Assembly: GCA_964448285.1 (NCBI GenBank) | Contig: CAYUWG010000157.1 | Span: forward strand, 1 to 5,374 | From: CAYUWG01 sp964448285 | GTDB lineage: Bacteria; Bacteroidota; Ignavibacteria; SZUA-365 | DNA length: 5,374 nucleotides | Direction: 5' to 3' | Shown: positions 1-5,374 of the stretch, in pieces | Numbering within the stretch: position 1 is the first letter of the stretch | Layout: each line of letters starts with the position of its first letter | Translations under genes and position numbers: made by a program | The notes under the pieces: model-generated | Databases searched by the model: none | Told to the model about the DNA's origin: nothing | The model's input: the letters and a program-made list of their open reading frames with translations, nothing else

Positions 1-890
1 ACTTTAACCAGCAGCGGCTCGCACATCTAACGGCGCGTGTGCCCGGCAGAGTCGAGCAGGTGTACGCGTTCGTGGGTGACCGTGTACGGGAAAACGCTTT
101 GCTCGGAACCATCTACAGTCAGCAGTACCTCACAGCGCAAGGCGAGTTCATACAAGCGAGCCAGCGTCTCACTCAATCGCAGGCAAAAGGAGATTCATCA
201 GAGTCGCTCACCGCCCGCGCCATTTTCGAATCGGCGCGCAGAAAACTCTTGGTGCTTGGCGCAACAGAGAAGGATGTGCGAGAGATTGCACAAACGCAGT
301 CGCCCAAGACATTGCTCGAGATACGCTCGCCGTTTGCCGGGTCGGTAACCGAAGAGGGTGAAATCCTCGGGCACTATGTGGATGTCGGTACGAGTCTATT
401 CCACGTAGCAGATCTCTCCAATCTCTGGATCATCGTGGATATCTATGAGAAGGATCTCGCCAAAGTGAAGACGGGGCTTCGAGCGTCCATCGAAGTCGCG
501 GCGTATCCGAATGAAAAGTTTGAGGGACATCTGACACGAATCTTTGATGTGCTGGATGAAAAGACTCGCACAATCAAGGCGCGTGTTGAGGTGCACAATC
601 CGCAAGCGAAGCTCAAGCCGCAAATGTTCGCAACGGTAACCCTTCCTCTTGGCTCTACGAGCGACGCACTTGTCGTGTCGGAGAAGGCGGTCCAGATTGA
701 AGGCGAACAACGCCTCGTGTACGTCGCGATCAATGATAGCTCGTTTGTGAAGCGTTATGTGAATGTGGGGCGACATCAGGACAAGCTTGTTGAAATAACT
801 GAAGGTCTTCAGCCCGGTGAGCGAGTTGTAACCGATGGCGCGTTTACCATTAAGTCCGAATTCCAGAAATCTGAGTTGTCGGAGGAGTGA
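1..890 (+). CDS. RND efflux periplasmic adaptor subunit, CusB/CzcB-like (5' partial)
   Basis: Membrane fusion protein that bridges an inner-membrane RND pump and an outer-membrane channel in the periplasm. The frame is open to the window edge: first full codon at base 3, 295 residues visible, stop TGA at 888-890. Numbering from that codon, I see the first half of a lipoyl/barrel-sandwich domain around residues 13-38 (PGRVEQVYAFVGD), a short helical hairpin around 40-100 rich in Gln, Ala and Arg, the second lipoyl half around 107-142 (SPFAGSV, then VDVGTSLFHVADLSNLW), a beta-barrel around 143-217 ending in LKPQMFATVTLPL, and a membrane-proximal domain around 222-287 (GLQPGERVVTDGAF). This order is typical of heavy-metal adaptors. 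The signal peptide and any N-terminal metal-binding residues lie upstream and cannot be seen. It is immediately followed by, and overlaps by one base, the cognate pump gene, so the two are surely cotranscribed. The GTG at base 39 is an internal valine, not a start. The family is secure; the substrate is not shown. Confidence 0.93.
   Translation, partial: FNQQRLAHLTARVPGRVEQVYAFVGDRVRENALLGTIYSQQYLTAQGEFIQASQRLTQSQAKGDSSESLTARAIFESARRKLLVLGATEKDVREIAQTQSPKTLLEIRSPFAGSVTEEGEILGHYVDVGTSLFHVADLSNLWIIVDIYEKDLAKVKTGLRASIEVAAYPNEKFEGHLTRIFDVLDEKTRTIKARVEVHNPQAKLKPQMFATVTLPLGSTSDALVVSEKAVQIEGEQRLVYVAINDSSFVKRYVNVGRHQDKLVEITEGLQPGERVVTDGAFTIKSEFQKSELSEE
881..886 (+). promoter_or_regulatory. Ribosome binding site deciding the pump start
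   Basis: GGAGGA lies inside the last codons of the adaptor gene. It is directly adjacent to the GTG at 887, which is too close for initiation. Counted from GGAGG it is four bases from the ATG at 890, which is short but usable. It therefore favours ATG 890, giving a TGATG stop/start overlap that suggests translational coupling of adaptor and pump. Confidence 0.7.
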
Positions 891-3800
891 TGATAGAAAA
901 ACTCATTGGCTTTTCACTCCGCAACCGGTTGGTCATCGTGATCTTCACGGTGATCATTGTCGGTCTTGGCATCAACGCATTTCGTACAATTCCGATTGAC
1001 GCGTTTCCGGACGTCACCAACGTGCAGGTGCAAGTGATCACGGAAGCGCCGGGACGCTCTCCCGTTGAGGTGGAGAAGTTTGCAACCTTTCCCATTGAAG
1101 TCGCGATGAGCGGACTTCCAAGACTTCATGAACTCCGCTCCCTCTCCAAGTTTGGGTTATCAATGGTGACCATCGTTTTCGATGACAACGTGGACATCTA
1201 CTTTGCACGTCAGCTTGTGCTGGAGCGACTGATTGAAGCAAGGGAGAGTCTTCCTGAAGGAGTAGAAACAAGTCTCGGACCGATCTCCACGGGGCTGGGG
1301 GAGATTTACCAATACACACTTGAAATGCCGGCGGACAGCGCCGCAAAGCGGGATTCTCTCACCAAGCTTATCGAACTTCGCACGATGCAGGATTGGATCG
1401 TCCGTCCGCTGCTCAAGACGATTCCGGGAGTTGCCGACGTGAACGCATTTGGCGGCTACGTGAAGCAATACCAAATTCTTGTCGACCCGGAACGGCTGTT
1501 CAAATACAACCTCTCCCTTCGTGAAGTGTTCGAGGCGGTCGCGAAGAATAATGCAAACGCCGGCGGCGGAATCCTTGGTCATGTGTCGGAGCAATACCTT
1601 GTGCGAAGCGTGGGTCTCATCCAGACGCTCGATGATGTTGGCAACATCGTCGTTGCGGAACACGAAGGTGTTCCCATCTATGTGAAGAACGTTGCCGACG
1701 TAGCGCTCGGTCCCGAAGTGCGTCAAGGGGCAGTCGTCAAAGATGGTAAAGGTGAAGCCGCCGTTGGCATCGTCATGATGATACGCGGGGGCAGCGGACG
1801 GGATGTCGCTGCTCGCGTGAAAGAGAAAGTCGCTGAGATCAATGACCAAGGCATTCTTCCCGGCGGCACGAAGATCAAGCCGTTCTATGACCGGACTGAC
1901 CTTGTTCAGGCGGCGGTCAGTACCGTGACAAAGGCGCTCGAAGAAGGAATCGTTCTTGTCGTCATCATCCTGTATCTCTTCCTACGAAGTGTGCGAGGCG
2001 CTTTGGTTGTGGCGCTCACGCTTCCTCTCGCTGCGCTTTCCACATTCATTGCGATGAAGGGAGTGAATCTTTCCGCCAACTTGATGACGCTGGGCGGACT
2101 GGCAATCTCTATTGGTATGGTCGTCGATGCGGCAATCATTCAAGTGGAGAATGTTCAACGGCACCTGTCGGAACAGGGAGCCTCGGCGCACAAGCTGTCA
2201 ACAGTTCTCAATGCAGTCCTTGAAGTACGAAAGCCCAGTCTCTTCGGCGAGCTGATTATTGCCATCACGTTTCTTCCCATCATGACGCTGGAAGGCATGG
2301 AAGGCAAGATGTTTGCGCCGTTAGCATTCACAATCAGCATTGCAATTTTCGCGTCCCTCATTCTCTCGATATTCGTTGTTCCGGTGATTGCGTCGTTCAT
2401 ACTCAAGCCCGGACATGAGAAGGAAAGCTTCATTGTGAAGGGAGTGAAGCGGCTGTACCTTCCTGCGCTTCGTTGGGTTCTCAAAAAGAGGAAGACAACG
2501 ATTGGAATTGCAGTTGCCATGCTTGCGGGAGCGATAGTGCTCTTCCCGTTCCTTGGAACGGAGTTCATTCCGATACTTGACGAAGGCTCCTTGACGACAC
2601 AGATCATCCGGTTGCCGAGTGTCTCGCTTGACAAGTCGATGGAGATTGAGCTGCAAGCCCAGCAAGCGTTGATGAAATTTCCTGAGGTGCAAACCGTTGT
2701 CTCGAAGATCGGCACGGCGGAAATAGCAACAGACCCGATGGGTCCGAACATCAGCGACCCGATTGTCGTGCTGAAACCGCGAGAAGAATGGCAAAGCGCT
2801 GAGACAAAAGAAGAGCTTGTTGACAAGATCAGGGAAGAGCTTGAGAAGATTCCCGGGATTGGGCTGAACGTTACGCAGCCGATCGCGCTTCGTGTAGACG
2901 AACTGATCTCCGGTGTGAAGTCACAGATCGCAGTAAAAATCTTCGGCGACAACATGGGTGTGCTGAAGACGAAGGCGGATGAGATTGCAAGAATCATGTC
3001 GCAGGTTCAGGGTGTCGCGGATCTTCGTGTCGAGCAGGTGGGCGGTCAGCCGTATCTCACCGTCGAAATCAATCGCGCGCTGATCGCACGCTACGGCATC
3101 AACGTTGCCGACATTCAAGAGATCATTGAGACCGCGGTAGGCGGCAAAGCAGCAACGGAAGTATTTGAAGGAGAACGGCGATTTGCCGCGTTCATCCGAT
3201 TTCCTGAGAACAGCCGGAAGGATGTCGAGTCCATCGGCAGCATTCTTGTCAGCACGCTCGACGGTTCCCGCGTTCCGTTGGCGCAGTTGGCAAAACTCTC
3301 GCTTGCGGAAGGTCCCGTGCAGATCAGCCGGGAAAATGCAAAACGCAGAATCGTCATCGAGTGCAATGTTGATGGGCGCGACATGGGAGGCTTCGTGGCG
3401 GAAGCCCAACAGAAAATTCGCCAGAGCGTTCAACTCCCTGCAGGCTATTTCATTACATGGGGAGGACAGTTCGAGAATCAACAGCGCGCGATGAACCGTC
3501 TGATGATCATCGTTCCTATTACCATCGGGTTGATTTTCTTCCTGCTCTATTCAAGCTTCAACTCGTTCAGATACGCGACGCTCGTCATCATGAATCTCCC
3601 ATTTGCCATTATCGGAGGGATTGTGGGACTGTTTGTCTCGGGTTTGTACCTGAGTGTCCCCGCGTCTGTTGGATTCATAGCACTCTTTGGCGTAGCAGTA
3701 CTCAATGGCGTTGTGCTCGTCTCCTTCTTCAACAAACTACGTCTCGAAGGAACGGAGTTGGGACAGGCAATCATTCAAGGCTGCGAGTTGCGGCTTCGCC

Positions 3801-4003
3801 CGATCCTGATGACAGCGACTGTTGCTGCATTAGGATTGATCCCGCTGCTTCTCGCGACCGGACCCGGGTCGGAGATTCAGCGCCCACTTGCAGTTGTTGT
3901 CATTGGCGGACTTGTGACATCAACCGCTATGACCTTGCTCGTATTGCCGGTGTTGTACGGCATGATCGATCGCCCCAAACCCGAAACTCAAGTCGAAATT
4001 TAA
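890..4003 (+). CDS. czcA: Heavy-metal efflux RND pump, CzcA/CusA family (HME)
   Basis: Proton-driven inner-membrane antiporter subunit of a tripartite metal exporter; 1037 residues from ATG 890, the usual size for the family. The N-terminus (MIEKLIGFSLRNR) leads into TM1 at about 13-31, followed by the family hallmark DVTNVQVQV and GLPRLHELRSLSKFGLS. The first porter region includes GLGEIYQYTLE. TM2-TM6 span about 353-504, TM7 about 536-555. The second porter region holds GTAEIATDPM and ELISGVKSQIAVKIFGDN, and TM8-TM12 run from about 871 to the end with the GFIALFGVAVLNGVV and ATGPGSEIQRPLAVVVIGG segments. In TM4, D413 and E420 (VVDAAIIQVEN) match the proton-relay Asp and Glu. The first Asp of the CzcA DFG motif is S407 here. 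Positions matching the CusA methionine triad read Gln, Ile and Glu (E671), and the porter sequence is CzcA-like, which points to a divalent ion rather than Cu+/Ag+. The gene symbol is a family-level label; the actual metal is unproven. It overlaps the adaptor gene by one base and is followed 10 bases later by a PII-like gene. Confidence 0.95.
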   Translation: MIEKLIGFSLRNRLVIVIFTVIIVGLGINAFRTIPIDAFPDVTNVQVQVITEAPGRSPVEVEKFATFPIEVAMSGLPRLHELRSLSKFGLSMVTIVFDDNVDIYFARQLVLERLIEARESLPEGVETSLGPISTGLGEIYQYTLEMPADSAAKRDSLTKLIELRTMQDWIVRPLLKTIPGVADVNAFGGYVKQYQILVDPERLFKYNLSLREVFEAVAKNNANAGGGILGHVSEQYLVRSVGLIQTLDDVGNIVVAEHEGVPIYVKNVADVALGPEVRQGAVVKDGKGEAAVGIVMMIRGGSGRDVAARVKEKVAEINDQGILPGGTKIKPFYDRTDLVQAAVSTVTKALEEGIVLVVIILYLFLRSVRGALVVALTLPLAALSTFIAMKGVNLSANLMTLGGLAISIGMVVDAAIIQVENVQRHLSEQGASAHKLSTVLNAVLEVRKPSLFGELIIAITFLPIMTLEGMEGKMFAPLAFTISIAIFASLILSIFVVPVIASFILKPGHEKESFIVKGVKRLYLPALRWVLKKRKTTIGIAVAMLAGAIVLFPFLGTEFIPILDEGSLTTQIIRLPSVSLDKSMEIELQAQQALMKFPEVQTVVSKIGTAEIATDPMGPNISDPIVVLKPREEWQSAETKEELVDKIREELEKIPGIGLNVTQPIALRVDELISGVKSQIAVKIFGDNMGVLKTKADEIARIMSQVQGVADLRVEQVGGQPYLTVEINRALIARYGINVADIQEIIETAVGGKAATEVFEGERRFAAFIRFPENSRKDVESIGSILVSTLDGSRVPLAQLAKLSLAEGPVQISRENAKRRIVIECNVDGRDMGGFVAEAQQKIRQSVQLPAGYFITWGGQFENQQRAMNRLMIIVPITIGLIFFLLYSSFNSFRYATLVIMNLPFAIIGGIVGLFVSGLYLSVPASVGFIALFGVAVLNGVVLVSFFNKLRLEGTELGQAIIQGCELRLRPILMTATVAALGLIPLLLATGPGSEIQRPLAVVVIGGLVTSTAMTLLVLPVLYGMIDRPKPETQVEI

Positions 4004-4007
4004 GGAG
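4002..4007 (+). promoter_or_regulatory. Ribosome binding site of the PII-like gene
   Basis: AAGGAG overlaps the last two bases of the pump stop codon and lies six bases before ATG 4014. This is ideal spacing, and it fixes the start of the PII-like protein and its place in the same transcript as the pump. Confidence 0.75.
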
Positions 4008-4013
4008 AGCGCG

Positions 4014-4358
4014 ATGAAAGAAATCAAAGCCATTATACAGCCATTCATGCTTTCGAAAGTCATCGAAGCGTTGAAGCAAATCGAAGGCATGCCCGGCATT
4101 ACCGTTGACAAAGACGTTCGAGGGTTTGGTGGTACTCAGGTGGAAGGCACTTCGACAAAGCTTATTGATGATATGGTGGAGTACGTGCAGAAAGTGAAGC
4201 TTGAAACCGTCGTTTCGAACAACATGGTTGACGTTGTAGTGCTGACCATCCAAAGGAACGCTCACACGGGAAACCCTGGCGATGGAAAGATCTTTATCTA
4301 TTCGGTTGATGATGTGGTGAAGATACGAACGAATGAACGAGGGGAGAAAGCGATATAA
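4014..4358 (+). CDS. PII-superfamily signalling protein of the metal-efflux-linked type (PII-NG-like)
   Basis: A 114-residue protein with a full PII fold signature: N-terminus MKEIKAIIQPFMLSKVIEAL, T-loop base GFG at 37-39, B-loop TGNPGDGKIF at 85-94 and C-terminus VVKIRTNERGEKAI. PII proteins are cytoplasmic trimers that bind ATP/ADP, often 2-oxoglutarate, and control partner proteins through the T-loop. The B-loop Gly residues and Lys (K92, matching GlnB K90) and the C-terminal Arg (R105, matching R103) are kept, so nucleotide binding is likely; GlnB R101 is Lys here. The T-loop is unlike GlnB/GlnK: the Gln39 equivalent is Thr (T41), and Tyr46 and Tyr51 correspond to T48 and D53, so uridylylation is not possible at that site and canonical Mg-ATP/2-oxoglutarate binding is doubtful. 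A PII subgroup called PII-NG is known to be encoded next to metal efflux pumps, and the position ten bases after the pump fits it. Its role is probably to regulate efflux, but no partner can be named. It is not a plain nitrogen regulator: no amtB or glnA is seen here. Confidence 0.9.
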   Translation: MKEIKAIIQPFMLSKVIEALKQIEGMPGITVDKDVRGFGGTQVEGTSTKLIDDMVEYVQKVKLETVVSNNMVDVVVLTIQRNAHTGNPGDGKIFIYSVDDVVKIRTNERGEKAI

Positions 4359-4370
4359 GTGGTTATGCAA

Positions 4371-4387
4371 AGTCATGATATGTGACT
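4371..4387 (+). promoter_or_regulatory. Inverted repeat in the PII-ATPase spacer (operator or weak terminator)
   Basis: AGTCA at 4371-4375 pairs exactly with TGACT at 4383-4387. A further T-G pair (4376/4382) gives a six-pair stem with a five-base loop. Two bases later a run of six T begins (4390-4395), so as RNA it could act as a weak intrinsic terminator after the PII-like gene. It also lies just upstream of a TATAAT hexamer, where a metal-responsive regulator could bind. The stem has only two G-C pairs, so the operator reading is at least as likely as a terminator. The sequence does not decide between them. Confidence 0.35.
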
Positions 4388-4394
4388 CATTTTT

Positions 4395-4400
4395 TATAAT
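4395..4400 (+). promoter_or_regulatory. Possible -10 promoter element for the P-type ATPase gene
   Basis: A perfect TATAAT hexamer sits in the AT-rich spacer. A start of transcription around 4407 would leave a leader of about 40 bases carrying the GAGGAG site before GTG 4447. No good -35 box is present: at 17 bases spacing the hexamer is GTCATG (4372-4377), a poor match that falls inside the inverted repeat. A promoter that lacks a -35 and overlaps a dyad would fit an activator-dependent or repressed metal-inducible promoter, but a chance hit in AT-rich DNA is possible. Confidence 0.35.
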
Positions 4401-4427
4401 CAAACCCAAATCGCCTGAACAAACACT

Positions 4428-4433
4428 GAGGAG
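4428..4433 (+). promoter_or_regulatory. Ribosome binding site of the P-type ATPase (long spacing)
   Basis: GAGGAG lies 13 bases before GTG 4447. That is longer than the usual 5-9, with an A-rich stretch between them. It is the only purine-rich site of this strength in the spacer and it supports the GTG start over the upstream in-frame ATG at 4375, which has no such site. Confidence 0.5.
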
Positions 4434-4446
4434 AAAGAAAAGACAA

Positions 4447-5374
4447 GTGAAAAAGTATCAACTCCGAAACATCGATTGCGCTGCGTGCGCCGTGAAGATT
4501 GAAGATGGACTGACAAAGATACCCGAAGTCAAATTTGTCTCGGTGAGTTTTGCAAACTCCACTATGCAAATTGACACGCCGGATATCGAAGAGGTCAAGA
4601 AAAGAATAAGGGAGATTGAGCCGGACGTGGAAGTCGTTGAGCCATTGGATGAACATCCACGATCTGTTCAAAAGGCATCGATAAGCGATGAGCTTGCTGA
4701 AAACAAAAGTGAGCTGATAAAAATCCTTGTAACACTCTTGCTGTTGGCTGCGGGGATGATTTTTGAGAAGGAAATTCACGGCACGCCTTTTCACTTTGCC
4801 GAGTATCTGGTTTTCATTTCCGCGTATCTGATCAGCGGATGGGGCGTGCTGAGCGGAGCAGTCAGAAGCATTGCCAAAGGGAAAGTCTTCAACGAACATT
4901 TCCTCATGACGGTAGCAACAGTTGGTGCTCTGGCAATCGACGAGATGCCCGAAGCCGTTACGGTCATGTTGTTCTACGTCGTCGGTGAGTTGTTTCAGGA
5001 CATAGCCGTGAACCGATCACGAAAGTCGGTAAAGGCATTATTGGAAATCAGACCCGATTATGCGAATATCCAATCCAACGGTGAGGTCAAAAGAGTTTCA
5101 CCAACCGACGTTCGTCCCGGACAAATCATCATTGTGAAACCGGGAGAGAAGATTCCTCTGGATGGAATCGTCAAGGAAGGGACTTCGTTCGTTGACACAT
5201 CGGCACTCACCGGCGAATCAGTCCCGCGAACGGTGAAGGAAGCGGAAAAAGTCCTAGCCGGGATGATCAACAAAAGCGGTGTGCTGACAGTTGAAGTGAC
5301 AAAGGAATTCGGTGAGTCATCCATTTCCAAAATTCTGGAGTTGGTTGAGAATGCTCAGACATTCAGCGATTCAC
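4447..5374 (+). CDS. Heavy-metal-translocating P1B-type ATPase, CadA/ZntA-like (3' partial)
   Basis: ATP-driven exporter moving metal ions from cytoplasm to periplasm. The frame starts at GTG and is still open at the window edge (309 full codons). An N-terminal HMA metal-binding domain occupies about residues 1-66, with the metal-ligand pair C11 and C14 in IDCAACAVKIE. A charged linker follows, then membrane helices at about 90-106 and 120-142. A further helical pair around 150-182 contains NEHFLMTVATVGALAI and EAVTVMLFYVVGE, which resembles the Zn/Cd/Pb class rather than the copper class. The actuator domain runs from about 200, with PGEKIPLDGIV at 232-242 and the dephosphorylation motif TGES at 255-258. 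The CPC motif, the DKTGT phosphorylation site and the nucleotide-binding domain lie beyond the window, so the metal cannot be fixed. The start is inferred from GAGGAG at 4428-4433; an in-frame ATG at 4375 would add 24 residues with no family resemblance. It lies 88 bases after the PII-like gene, in the same direction, possibly with its own promoter. Confidence 0.93.
   Translation, partial: MKKYQLRNIDCAACAVKIEDGLTKIPEVKFVSVSFANSTMQIDTPDIEEVKKRIREIEPDVEVVEPLDEHPRSVQKASISDELAENKSELIKILVTLLLLAAGMIFEKEIHGTPFHFAEYLVFISAYLISGWGVLSGAVRSIAKGKVFNEHFLMTVATVGALAIDEMPEAVTVMLFYVVGELFQDIAVNRSRKSVKALLEIRPDYANIQSNGEVKRVSPTDVRPGQIIIVKPGEKIPLDGIVKEGTSFVDTSALTGESVPRTVKEAEKVLAGMINKSGVLTVEVTKEFGESSISKILELVENAQTFSDS

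Noticed and set aside
39..41. GTG as a start of the adaptor gene
   Set aside because: The frame continues open upstream to the window edge, and the barrel-sandwich strand that GTG falls in is already part of the domain. The gene is truncated by the window, not started here.
1160..1849. Antisense open frame of 229 codons
   Set aside because: It is opposite the conserved first porter region of the pump, has no family resemblance and no ribosome binding site of note, so it is a coding shadow.
2155..2997. Long antisense open frame (280 codons)
   Set aside because: It is very rich in Ser, Ile and Thr with no recognisable domain, and lies wholly opposite the strongly conserved pump coding sequence. 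It is a shadow of that gene.
3457..4017. Same-strand overlapping frame of 186 codons at the pump 3' end
   Set aside because: The product is Arg/Cys/Trp-rich and unlike any family, while the pump frame over the same bases encodes the conserved TM8-TM12 helices.
4371..4395. Confident intrinsic terminator
   Set aside because: The stem is only five or six pairs with two G-C pairs, too weak to call. It is kept only as a low-confidence dyad that may instead be an operator.
4387..4899. Antisense open frame of 170 codons over the spacer and ATPase start
   Set aside because: The + strand encodes a clear HMA domain and P1B membrane helices over most of the same bases. The antisense product has no recognisable features.

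Overview
The window looks like part of a heavy-metal efflux locus from a Gram-negative (two-membrane) bacterium. The evidence is a tripartite RND adaptor and pump, followed by a PII-like regulator and a P1B-type metal ATPase, all on the + strand. G+C looks moderate (about half, judged by eye) and starts are ATG/GTG with GGAGG-type ribosome binding sites. The phylum cannot be fixed from this alone. A Bacteroidota/Chlorobiota-like or deltaproteobacterial relative would be plausible, but that is a guess.

Layout: 1-890 is the 3' part of a periplasmic adaptor (CusB/CzcB-like membrane fusion protein) whose start lies upstream of the window. 890-4003 is a complete inner-membrane RND pump of the CzcA/CusA heavy-metal (HME) family, joined to the adaptor by a one-base stop/start overlap. 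4014-4358 is a small PII-superfamily protein, ten bases after the pump, with a rebuilt T-loop. 4359-4446 is a short spacer with a perfect TATAAT hexamer and an inverted repeat followed by a T-run. From 4447 to the window end is the N-terminal part of a CadA/ZntA-like P1B ATPase (metal-binding domain, first membrane helices, actuator domain). It is cut off before its phosphorylation and CPC motifs.

How they fit together (inference from family knowledge): the P1B ATPase would move metal ions from cytoplasm to periplasm. The RND pump and adaptor, with an outer-membrane factor probably encoded upstream, would take metal on across the outer membrane. The PII-like protein matches the PII subgroup known to sit beside metal-efflux genes and may sense a nucleotide or metal signal and act on the pump or another partner. 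The metals are not settled. The pump's porter domain resembles the divalent-cation (CzcA) type and lacks the CusA methionine triad, yet its TM4 proton-relay motif resembles the CusA type. There are no RNA genes, mobile elements, CRISPR arrays or gene-free stretches over 300 bases.
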